A stretch of 64,000 bases of DNA from Coleophoma eucalyptorum (Eukaryota > Ascomycota > Leotiomycetes > Helotiales > Dermateaceae), in assembly GCA_026120035.1 (NCBI GenBank), contig JALRME010000001.1:3113909-3177908 (forward strand), given 5' to 3'. Below, in pieces: positions 10,208 through 20,752 of the stretch. The notes below the pieces were generated by a model that saw only the letters and a list, made by a program, of their open reading frames with translations, was not told the origin of the DNA and did not search any database. Position numbers and translations under genes: made by a program. Positions within the stretch are counted from its first letter, which is position 1; every line of letters begins with the position of its first letter.

Positions 10208-13200
10208 TTAGATATCAATACTATCTATGTCAAATCTAAGAATAAACAACTGGCCTAGTCTAGTGCCTATTGCGATACTGTTTTCATTGATAGCTACCGT
10301 AGATGGCCGAAATTTAGGTGGAAGCCAGAGTGTGTTCTTAGCGTTCCAAGTAACCCAGGTGTTCTGCATGTCTATGCCGAATCCATGGACCTTAGAAGCC
10401 TGGCCATGCTGTGCAGTTGATTCTTCTACGGCATGGTAGTCAAATTCTGTAATCAGATAAGAATTGTCTGTTGAAAATGGTGCAAAGGTAGTACTATTTG
10501 GGTGGCTTTTGAATATCTGCTGAAGGAAGCCTGCCTTAAAATCCCCAAGCTTGCTTGTGTCATTGGTAGAGGTGGAAGCTGACCGCTGGCCATCTGGTGA
10601 GAACGCTACTGAGTTAACTCCCCGAGCATGTACCTGCAGAGTCTGTTGCAAGATTCCTGTCTTAGCATCCCAGAGCTTTACTGTGCCATCATCGGAAGCA
10701 GAAGCTAGTCGCTTGTTATCTGGTGAAAACTCTATTGACGAGACGCGATCTGTATGGCTCTCATCTGTTTCTTGAATGGTGCCTATCTCAACATAACAAA
10801 CGTGGGAAATACCATCATAACAAGAAGATGCTAACCGCTGACCGTCCGGTGAGAACACCACTGTCCTGACGCTACTAGTGTGGTTCCTAAGTCTCTGTTT
10901 AAGGTTGCCTGTCTTAACATTCCAGAGCTGAACTGTTCTGTCGTCCGAAGCAGACGCCAATTGTTGGCTGTTTGGTGAGAATGCTACTGAGTTAATGCTC
11001 CGAGAATTTTCCTTGGGAGTCTGCTGCAAGTTTCCTGTCTTGGTGTCCCAGAGTTTTACTGTGCCATTGGTAGAAGCAGAAGCTAGCCGCTGGCCGTCCG
11101 GTGAGAACGCTATCGAATTAACTCCCTGAGCATATACCTTCAGGGTCTGCTGTAAAGTTCCTGTCTTAACGTCCCAGAACCTGACTGTGCCATCCTTAGA
11201 CAAAGAAGCTAGCCGTTGGCCATCTGGTGAGAATACTACCATCCTTACGTAGTCAGTATGTTTATTGAGCGTCTGTCGAAGATTTCCTGTCTTAACATCC
11301 CAGAGCCTAACTGTTCTATCGCGAGAAGCAGACGCCAACAGTTGGCTGTCTAGTGAGAATGCTACTGAATTAATAACTTGGGAATGAGCCTTGAGACTCT
11401 TCTGCAAGCTGCCCGTCTTAACATCCCAAAGTTCCACTGTGCTATCAATAAAAGCAGAAGCTAGGCGCTGGCCGTCTGGTGAGAATGCTAATGATTGAAT
11501 GCACATTATGTCAGAAATCCTAACACGGTCCTTGAGGCTTTGCTGTAGGGCGCCTGTCTCAGCGTCCCAGAGCTTGACTGTACCGTTGTCGGTAGCAGAA
11601 GCTAGCCATTGGCCATCTGGCGAGAACATCATCAAGCTGGCGTTGCTATCAAGCGTGTATTCTACGGAATCCCAATTTTCTTGTATCCTTTGGATACCTT
11701 CTATCCATTTAGTATCCTGTAAGAACCCCTTTCTCACAATACTTTGTATTGGGGCAAATATTAACGCAGAGCTATAGATCTGGAGCGGTGCTTCTTCGAT
11801 TCCAGGTCGACAATTAAGGATTATTCGAATGGCGTCATAGACGAATTCGTACAAGACCGTGTAAATCTCTTTCTATTGTCGATAATTTAGGTAATGCGAA
11901 TTACAACTGCTGAAATACTTACATTAGCTATTCGTTTAAGGGACTGGAGAGCGTGAATGCCAAGATGGATCTTCTGAAAAAGGCCAAGGGCTTCAATCCA
12001 GTTAAGTAGAAACTTTAAAAGAAAGCTGTGTACTTTTCCATTATCAGCGAGAATATCTTGATCTCTATTCACTTCGACGTCTCTAAGGTAGATAGCTAGG
12101 TGGTTGATCCAGAAGCAGCTGGCATATTCAATGCTTTTCAAAGCTCCGTCAAGGACAGCGTCGCTTGCCTTAGCGCCAGGGTATTTTAAAGAGCATAGGT
12201 CAACTCGCAAGGTCCTAGACATAACATCTAATGATCTATAGAAAATTCGGCCATGCTCTTCGTTAATGCTGGCCGAAAATAACTGAGAATTATCTCTAGC
12301 ACTGAAATAATCCTTTGCCGACTGGTGAACAAAGTAAACGATATCGTTCCGAGCCGTAAGGAAAGATCCGCAGATATTAATAAGATTTGTTAGTGGCTTT
12401 TTATCTTGAAATAGCTCTACTGGGATACCAGCTATAGAGACTCATTCTTTAAAGTGGAGAGGACGGAAGACAACGGTAACTGTAGAGAGAATTAAGCGGC
12501 AAAGTTTTCTAGTCTCAGGTCTTGGGTGATTCTCAACTTGCTTGATCATAAGAGCATAAAATGGCTGTAATCCAGAGGGAAACTCCTTGACAGCATCTGA
12601 TATTTCCCAAGACTGGACCTCTAGGAGTTGTTTGCAGACCAAAGCTACCCAGAGAAAAGTGCCTTCAGAGTTCTCCCGTAAGTACTCTCGGACCGTCGCT
12701 TGCACCTCGAGATTGCCCTCATAACTATTCAGTGTAGCCAACTCCGATACTTTAAAATCGATATAGAGATTTACAGCAAGTAAGATATGTGCCGTATTTA
12801 GCTCTAGACTTATTTTCATATCTTCAGTTGACGGTAAGTGTGCCTCAATACTATTCTTGTTGCGACTTGATACAAGCCATTTAAGTCTACAGGAAGAATC
12901 GAAGGTTGAAGTGATCAACTCCAAGAGTCCAGGCAGTCCAGATTGGCATTCGTCGAGAGCATCAATAAAGAGATAGGCATCAGTAAACTCAGGATCTTGT
13001 ATCATACTCTCGAAAATGTAAGATAGAGCTGGCCATGCGTTTGCCCCCACGAAAAGCTGCTTTCCAGCAGTTTTATACCGCTCATGGATATGTCGAACCA
13101 GATGTGGCTGTTGCAGAACAAGGAGATAGATCAAACCTCTAAGAACGGCAACTGCACTGTTAGGATTTTTATCTGTGGCTGTGCAGAAAAAGTAGGATAA

Positions 13201-14918
13201 GGTTTGCGCTCCAGTAGTAAATGCATGTTGTTTTTCGAGTTCGTTTATAAGGGCTATCATGAGCATGGTTTTGCCTTTTCCAGGGTTGCCTTTGATCCAG
13301 AGCAGTCTCTTATCATGATAGCGCCATTGTATGTACTCTGAGCTATGAAGAATCCAGTTCGATGACTCTCTAAGTAACTTATCTTTGCGGAGCTGTATCG
13401 TCCTCATGTCATCATGGGGATCAGTTAATCTTAATTCGAGCAGACATTTACTTGTCATCTCATCAAGTTTGCCTGGCTGTGAGTTATTAATATCAATTCC
13501 TGTTGTTATTCAATTTAAACTAGGTTGGCACGTACTATATGTCTTTCTGCCGCAAAATATTCCCTAAGACAAGATACTGCTTGGGTAAAAGCTGGATGAG
13601 CCTCGTTTTCGAACTTAACAATAGCTGAATGGTCTGCATCTACGGGATGCTTGCTTTCTATATCTTTTGGCAAATTGAGAGTAGCGCTGTACGGTTCGAG
13701 TGCCCGTGTAAACTTTCCGTCTCGTGCAAAGGACCCGTTGGGTTTCTTTAATAGTCAGATGCAGTTCTCTAGCATAAAAGAAGGAGAAATACCTACTACT
13801 ATCAATCTTCGAGTAAGTTCTGTTTCATAGAAGCTAGCCACTTTGAAATCTTTGATAATGTTGACAAAATTTTCAAGCTCCTGGCGCCAGTAAGAGTCCG
13901 CTTCGTCGATCTGGTGTAGTCTCTGCTCCGAGGTAGTAGGGTATTTTATCGCATTAATCATATCTCCTACGTCTATCCCACGATGTGGTACTGCAAAGAA
14001 TAAGATCCCGCGGGTAGCTCTTAGAGTTAGACTACCACTTTGCTGATCTTTGACGAGAAACTATGAGATTGTTGGATAAAGCTACTCGATGAGTGGACTA
14101 AAACGTACACTTCTTAATATATTGCCGCCAAAACTGTGAGCGATAAAGACTATAGGCCTGTCTGGTTCCTATGCAAATTAGCTAAGGAAGGATAAATAAA
14201 ACCTAACTTGATTTAAAGCTACAACTACTTACCTCCTTTCTCGCTTGCTTTAGAGAGTGGGTGAAGGCTCGGCTGTAATCTAGCAGCTCCCCGAATCCAG
14301 TTCCATTTAGCTTTGACCTATGTCCATATACCATTACTCTAGCATTAGGAAATGTCTTTGGGAGGAAATGGCGCGGCCACATCCGCCCAAGATCTGATTT
14401 GGAAGCCCATGAACCATAGGCATGGCTACCAATTCCTGAAACGAAAGCAATACTAGAAATTTGGTATATAGTAGCTTAAGGTGGAGAGCATCTTACTCAT
14501 ATATAGGTTCATATACAGGGTACATCTGAGTAAAACCAAGAAACTCAGCGTCAAAATGGATACAGGGCTAGTCTGCTCCGGGAACCTGGCATGACATTGA
14601 TAAACCCTTTTTCAGAGGGAGGAGAAGATCAGGTAGCATCTTCAAGTCAACAATTGCGACGAGAGTATCTGTGTCAGAACACGATGGCACAATGGTGATT
14701 CCGCTGATGCAACCACTTTCACCATTTGAAAGACTCGCAAACGCAGTCCTGACGCTAGCGTCTGCTTGAGATGCATTACCTGATGGAATACCTGTGACAC
14801 GAACCACGAAGGGCTTCTGTGACAGCCTCATTGGATTTTGTTGGTCAAGCTTCTGCTGTTTCCGCTGTTGGTGTTGCGAATCATCGTCGAGGTCGCTCTT
14901 GGTTCCACTCATGGTCAT
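10208..14918 (-). pseudogene. NLR-type STAND protein: alpha/beta hydrolase - NACHT - WD40, interrupted by two in-frame stops
   Basis: There are seven minus-strand exons: 14497-14918, 14233-14452, about 14109-14168, 13797-14060, 13536-13745, 11923-13476 and 10208-11872. All phases close, giving 1464 codons. Residues about 141-330 form a serine-esterase-like domain (DIAFVSGIGSHAYGSW, AHSFGG nucleophile elbow, VPHRG). The NACHT domain has Walker A GNPGKGKT at about 455-462 and Walker B-like YLFIDALDEC. About nine WD40 units of 42 residues follow (about 985-1345; repeated FSPDGQRLAS and VKLWD). This is the architecture of fungal heterokaryon-incompatibility/innate-immunity receptors. Two codons are stops: TAG at 14568-14570 (codon 117) and TGA at 12442-12444 (codon 737, in RPLHFKE-stop-VSIAGIP). 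No intron fits either site. Translation from the downstream Met of MYPVYEPIYD would avoid the first stop but still end before the WD40 part. It is either a recent pseudogene or a split receptor. Confidence 0.85.
10500..11640 (-). repeat. Tandem ~126-bp WD40-encoding repeats
   Basis: Each unit encodes about 42 residues with near-identical blocks (FSPDGQRLASAS, VKLWDxKTGxLQQTL). Seven to nine units are recognisable. Units near 10500-10560 and 10790-10830 are degraded: the WD signature reads SKLGDFK and SHVCYVE. Confidence 0.85.
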
Positions 14919-15714
14919 GATTATCTTGGCGAGCAAGATGTAGGTAATCTAGATGCAATCAAATATCACCGGTATTGGGTCTCTATGTGGATGGTGCAGG
15001 GGGTGCTTGATGAATACCCCTCCCTTCTCCCTGTATGCACGAACGCTGATACTATGTACAGCCTTGTCAGCTTTGTCATCTTCTTGACCTAAGTTAATGC
15101 AGTCCTCGTTTTCAGACTAGATATTCGATACATCATTAAGTCACCTCTATCAAGCCCATACATCGTTGGTCTCAATAATTAATATAATATATATTTTATT
15201 GCAAGCAAAGATGTAAGGGATCAATAGAGAGGGTGAGAATTGAGGGTATTGATATTGACATTGTAGAAAGAAGGTGAAGGTCTGCCTGGAGGTCTATTTA
15301 CATGTAGGTGCCTGTCGCGTGATCACATGACCCCTTTCTTTCAACATATTTTAAGGACCAATGTCAGTTACGAGGCAATTACCATTTTATCTTATTTAGT
15401 TTTATTTGTTGAAACGAAAGGGTTACAAGACCACACGACAAGCACCTATGTAAATAGATCTTCCGGGCAGTTCTTAATTTCACTTAATTTCACTTCTACA
15501 TTGTCGATACCGTAGTCAAATACACTTCAAATCAACCTCTTAATTCCAAGCGTCATTGATTGCAACATTATTTATACTTTAACTTACTTGTAATTGTGGT
15601 TATGTGATCATACACAGGCAAGCATCACACAGCTGCACAGGCTGGAAGTCTATTCCCAATACTTCCATAAATTCTTTGCGGTGTCGCATGGAATTTATAA
15701 TCAAAGTAAGCCCT
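14919..15714. other. Intergenic region containing a fold-back element
   Basis: No gene is visible. The region is AT rich and holds the inverted repeat annotated at 15250-15511. Confidence 0.6.
15250..15511. repeat. Imperfect long inverted repeat (MITE-like or head-to-head solo LTR fragments)
   Basis: Arm 1 (15279-15345) and arm 2 (15408-15474) are reverse complements over about 67 bp with scattered mismatches, around a 62-bp A/T-rich spacer. The matched blocks include ggtctatttacat, taggtgc, tgtcg and tttcaac. Similarity resumes outside the core (gatattgacattgtagaa at 15251-15268 against 15494-15511) and weakly to about 15200 and 15575. It contains no ORF. Mismatches are largely transitions, as expected after C-to-T mutation. 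Confidence 0.7.
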
Positions 15715-16897
15715 TCATCTCCACATAGCACTCAAAGCATCATATCGATCTTGAGTAACACCAATAACAGACCCATGTCTCAGATCGACCGGGAAATTCG
15801 TCCTGTTGGCATCCGCCCAATCATCAACATTTAAGTTATTGCTTGTGAAAGGATGGTAGCCATCACCACCAAAGTAGTCCAACAAGAGCGTGACATTCCC
15901 CGCTACTACGTTATCCATGTATGCATACGGACCTTCAACAGAAGTACGAACAATAGCATCCGCACCGCCGGGACGTGTCCATGTTCCAAACAGTCCGCTG
16001 TCAGACCGCTCCATGAAGACATTCGTCGCGGTTTCGTTCTTTAAAAATCGTGCATAACTGCTGTTTCCTAGTGAAAGGATACAGAGATCGATGAGCGAGG
16101 TCGGACTGTAGTCAATGAGGGTTTCGGGACTGCTGAAGGTGACGAAATCGGTGGTGTAGGCATAGCGGATCATATCGGCACCAGATGTACCAGTATGATT
16201 GGTGTCATTTGCAGCATACTATTGCAGAGTTAGGAAGAGCCTGACAATAACTCGTGTTTATACTTACAAATCTGGATGCCCAATGTACAAGATACTGGCC
16301 TTGAGCCATTCGTTAGCATGGTATCAAGCAAGCATGAAAAAGCTGTTTCTTGCCTTTAGAAGCATCCCAAATGGCATCCGGTGCCCATACCATGCCAGCA
16401 TCATCATTCTCAACCTGTACCAGTCTTTCCGTGCCCCAGTTGATCAGATCTGTACTTTCCCAAATATAAATACTTAGCGAGCCAGTCCTTTGCGAGGCGT
16501 CCCAAGTGGTCTGTACCTCATTAGCACTTGTTAGAGGCGCCTAATCTAAGACCCAGCCCACCTTTGCAATATCTAAGTCCGTTCCCACAATATACCATTT
16601 CTTGCCGTTTTCATCACCACCAGCATTCACAATTGAGGGATCTCGAACACCACCCGTACCGAGAGTCGGCACAAGAATTGGATTTCCATCATTTAACGCA
16701 CTGAAGGAGACGGCATCATTGCCATTGCTGAGGTAGAAGTATATACTTGGCTCATCTCCGAGAAAGAATACTCCTAGATATCCTACCAAGTTGGGATCCG
16801 CCCTAGCTGCAATGTTTCCAAAATTAAGAGATTGGGTTGGGATCGCGGAGACGGCCCCGACTGCACACAAAGTTGAGATCAGTCTGAATAGCTTCAT
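15715..16897 (-). CDS. Secreted glycoside hydrolase family 43-type protein
   Basis: There are four minus-strand exons, 16562-16897, 16354-16510, 16268-16299 and 15715-16218, giving 342 aa. A signal peptide (MKLFRLISTLCAVGAVSAIP) targets secretion. The five-bladed propeller signature residues are present: RDPSIV with the general-base-type Asp at about 81, VWAPDAIWD near residue 153 (pKa-modulating Asp), and EGPYAYM, whose Glu is the likely general acid. Family members act on arabinan, arabinoxylan or galactan side chains; specificity cannot be read here. Intron 2 (16300-16353) uses a GC-AG pair (AAAG|gcaaga ... gctaac ... ctcaag), needed to keep the frame of DASKGQYLVHWASRF. Exon 3 is only 32 bp. 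A rhamnogalacturonan acetylesterase lies 2.9 kb away, consistent with pectin side-chain breakdown. Confidence 0.9.
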
Positions 16898-18330
16898 TGT
16901 GAGTCGTCTGCCAAGGAATGATCAGCCCAGACTGAAGTCCAATATGAATTGAATATCTGGGATGTGTGTCTCTTATAGCACTACAGGATAAGTACGCATC
17001 CTCAAGTGTTCTAAGCGGCATCCTTCAATATTGGCAATGACGATCATTCCCCCTCCAAGCGCCCATTCTAGTTGAGTTGATAAAATTGGGGTAAGTTACA
17101 TGTCCCACTGCTCGGCGCATCGGCAAAAGATACGTAATGGCCAACTCAATCTTGCACCAACTTATTACTGTTCGGGGTCCGTCGGTAAAGCCAGTATATC
17201 TTGCAAGATATCAAAACCTTCCGCAAAAAATACATCAAATCTGCTATGCATCGAGATTTACGAATGATAACAGAGATACGCATGAGGAAATAAGTTCAAT
17301 AAAACAATGTTATTATTGTCACTTTGCGATAAGATCTGGCTGGGCCAGCGCTCATTGTCTCCGGCAATTTCGCCGTTGAAGCATGAGAAGGCGAGAAGCA
17401 GCACATAACAAACGTCATAGAAGAGAACCAAAAGATAACTGACAGCTAATCAGCTTCCGTATTCAGATCGGATGAGATCAGACGAGATCCAGCATTGTTG
17501 CAGGTACGCGCAGGTCCGGCCCGAAACGGACCGTCATACGTCGAGGAATGTCCACGAGACCATAAAAGTCTCGTCCACGATGCAGTACAACTCTTTGAAT
17601 GGCGCGCCTGTTTAAACTGCTGTCAGGTACACTGCGCCTGAGTACACTACTGCAGGCGTTGGTCTCAATGATGCCCCGAAGCGTTCGGCCGCACCAATTC
17701 CAGAGATAAAATTGAATCACGACTTCGTGGTTGTGGGGTTAGATGACGGAAAGCATATGAGATACCAGGATATCCCAATCTATGCGACAAGTGAGAGGCT
17801 GTTGCTGTCACCTTATATTGCGAGGTGTTTGGATAGGAAGGAGGAAGAAGGAGAGAGAGGGCAACCTAATGAAAGACGAACTCCGGCAGAATTTCTCCGA
17901 TATCCGGCGTATGCCAAGGATAAGTTACTCTAGCTCTCCAAGCTCCTCTCCCATCAATGAGTAGGTATCTTCTTTTAAAATCATCATGTATAGCTCATTG
18001 CGAGGCACCACAGGCAGGTCCCATTCATTTCTCTAAATTGCAAAGCAGGCATGGCTGCTCAACTTTTTGTACCGCTACGACCGAATCTCCCTTTCGACGA
18101 TGGCGAGATTAAATGTAAATATTGCATCTTCAGAGCTCATTAACGAACCTTGGCTGCAGGTTTGAGTTTTTTAATCCTTTAACAATAGGGTTGTAATTTC
18201 TCAACTTCGCGGCGTGGTGTGATTCTGCTGTAAGTTTTCCGGGTTTAAATTGCTTTCCGTTCTTATCAGGAATAATATGCTCTTATATAACGTCCGCTGT
18301 CAATCGAGACCTCATTAACAGCGAAGTGTT

Positions 18331-18364
<34 letters not shown>

Positions 18365-18956
18365 GCCGTTGTATATGGAATAGGACATCTAGAGTCTGGG
18401 AGTCCCAGCCAGCGGCAAGTGCGCAAGTCATATTAGACCGTCTATGCTATCGTAGATACCGGAAACGGGCAGAGACGAACTGGGACCAGTAAATTAACCA
18501 GCCAGAGTTTGAAGGGGGTGTACAGGTCCAGGGTAAAATAGCGTCAGCAGATATAGTGCCAAGATTAGCGAGCTGTCGTTATCGACAAGGTATTTGGCAT
18601 TTAGAGTTGTTAAGTGCTCTTTTTCTGTTCTGCACATCACCAGGACCGCCAGAGGCAGCTTTTTAACGGCTCGGAATACGAACGCACTGTTGTTAAATGA
18701 ACTGCTCTGCTGGATAAAGCACATGACCCAAACCCCACAGGCTAGACCAGCTCTCAAATCTAGTTTACGAAATAGAAAAGATCAATCACGAGCCCACTTT
18801 CGGAACCTCGTATACGTTGTATACGCACTGAATTAAACCTCCCAAGCGCTTCAAGAAAACACACAACCGATTGGTGGATCTTAAAAACAAGCATAAACAA
18901 AATAACCATAACCATCCCTCAATTTGTTTCAATTGAAAGTGATGCACGACCCTTAT
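16898..18956. other. Intergenic region with no supported gene
   Basis: It holds the GH43 promoter on the left and a TA microsatellite at 18336-18362. Frames at 17478-17720 (-) and 17712-17933 (+) show no recognisable motif. Confidence 0.5.
18336..18362. repeat. (TA)n microsatellite
   Basis: This is an uninterrupted TA dinucleotide run of about 27 bp in AT-rich non-coding DNA. Confidence 0.9.
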
Positions 18957-19136
18957 TTAGCCGAGAGCAATCTTGTCAGCAAACTCGCTCCATTCATATG
19001 CGATGTAGTTGAGTTGAGGGTCGGACGTCTTGCCTCTCTCGCAGAGAAGCTGGCCCCAGGTGCAGAATGCCAAGATAAGGTAGAGTAGCAGTAGACCTGA
19101 AACGCGGGGACGTTCAAACCAAGGATGATTTACCAT
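18957..19136 (-). CDS. Possible small single-pass membrane protein (59 aa)
   Basis: This minus-strand ORF starts at an ATG (19134-19136) and ends with TAA. It reads MVNHPWFERPRVSG, then a hydrophobic helix (about residues 15-31, LLLLYLILAFCTWGQ) and a polar tail ending FADKIALG. The sequence is protein-like: Trp/Tyr/Cys content, charged juxtamembrane Arg, sharp helix boundary. It is shorter than common ORF cut-offs. A splice-like ttcag exists at the helix start, so it might instead be the terminal exon of a longer gene, but no upstream exon was found. No family is recognised. Confidence 0.4.
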   Translation of the reverse strand: MVNHPWFERPRVSGLLLLYLILAFCTWGQLLCERGKTSDPQLNYIAYEWSEFADKIALG

Positions 19137-19782
19137 CGGTCGAGCATTTTCTCATATTGCTTTGTGATGCTGAATCAACCGGTCTTGTTGTTACTGGTGG
19201 ACACTGGCGGCACATATTTACCAAAAAGACTGGTAGGAGACTTGCTGGCGATGCACAATAGGAATTTTGACAAAGCCTCGGGTCAAGCTGTTCGCCAGTG
19301 CCGAAGATTCCGCAGTGTTGAGAACATTAGAGCCATCATCGCTGGTAAGGTTTATTATGGTGGATCCTTCCACGACCCACGTGCAGGTCTAGGAGCAAAC
19401 ACTCAATATGTCACTCTTTAAGACCAACGGGGAAATATCACTCTTCGGACCACATTTGCACGAAAAGCTTGTCTCCCAAAATTCAATGGCCTCGCTCACC
19501 GGCTGACCAGGAGGGGTGGAGTATATGAGATGAACTCAGTCGTTCGATCAACCATGCATTGCAGGGCTGGGTCCTGACTGGTGGAGATGGATGGAGACCG
19601 TATTTTGACATTCAGGACTGCCCTCATCTAATGCACTTGATCAAGACCTTGGCTTCCTTATGCCCGGCCTGGCACAGGAACTACATAAAGAATGCCGACT
19701 GTGCTCTCGGCAGTAACCTAAGTACTTGCGCCTCCAGAAAACCTCGATTCGACGTATTCGACTGTCCACAATTACCGCAAAT

Positions 19783-20752
19783 ATGAAGAGCTTCACTCAA
19801 TTCGTGGTCGCCGCTACTGCTTTGGCAACCCAAGTATGCGCAACCCCAACCTTCTACCTCGCTGGTGATTCGACCATGGCTCTCGGTGGTGGCGGAAGTG
19901 GAACCCAAGGTATGTCTGCGTCTTACTATTCTCAGCCCACGCCCCGGCTTGAATACATACTGAATTCTTGTGCACACAGGCTTTGGCGAGTACCTTAAGT
20001 ACAGTTTCTCCGGCATCAATATCGTGAACAAGGCCGTTGCCGGTCGATCAGCCCGATCATACTGGAACGAAGGAAAGTTCTCAGCTCTCGCCGACTTGGT
20101 CGTGGCTGGAGACTATGTTCTTTTGTAAGTAGATCCCAACCATGTTTGAAGACGCTGGGTGAATTGTAGCTAACGATCGTAACATTAGTGAGTTTGGACA
20201 CAACGTAGGTTACCACTAATAAGTGATCCTAGTCTTGCAATACACAGGCTGACCTTATGAAAGGATGGCGGCTCCCTCACCACCACCGACAACCTCCGCA
20301 CCGATTGCCTGGGTGCCGGTTCCGAGACATGCATCTCGCCCGTGACCGGCGAGACGGTCTACACCTACGTCTTTTACCTGCTCCAAGCCGGCCGACTGAT
20401 GACAGCCAAGGGCGCAAACGTGATTATCGCCTCGCCCACTCCTAACAACCTCTGGGAGACCGGAACCTTCTCCTACACCTCGCCTCGCTTCACCGGCTAC
20501 GGCGAGAAGGTCGTCACCTCCCTCGGCAGCCAGGCAGCATTCGTCGACCACGGTTCATACGTCGCCGACCGATACGAGGCCCTCGGTGCCACCGTTGTTG
20601 ATGCCTTCTACCCCAACGACCACACGCACACCAGCCCGGCCGGTGCGAACGTCGTAGCAGCTGCGTTCATGAAGGGTTTGATGTGCGGCGGCAGTGCTTT
20701 GAGTGCCTACTCGAAGAACTCCACCAGCAGCATCGCTGGATCTTGCTTGTAA
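19783..20752 (+). CDS. Rhamnogalacturonan acetylesterase (carbohydrate esterase family 12, SGNH hydrolase)
   Basis: There are four exons, 19783-19909, 19980-20124, 20189-20204 and 20264-20752, giving 258 aa. The signal peptide spans about residues 1-20 ([20 protein letters not shown]). SGNH blocks are block I GDST (Ser30), block II around the first [11 protein letters not shown], block III EFGHND and block V DHTHTSP (Asp215, His218). Family members remove acetyl groups from the galacturonic acid of rhamnogalacturonan I outside the cell, letting lyases and hydrolases proceed. Exon 3 is a 16-bp micro-exon encoding FEFGHN, and its precise splicing is required to make block III. The start is the first ATG before the signal peptide. 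The nearest CAZyme is the GH43 gene on the opposite strand. Confidence 0.93.

Noticed and set aside
12442..12444. Idea that the TGA is a normal NLR stop with a separate WD40 gene downstream
   Set aside because: Family homology (IAGIP, FVHQSAKDYF, then the WD40 part) continues in the same frame straight after the stop with no start or promoter gap; a lesion or split allele is more likely.
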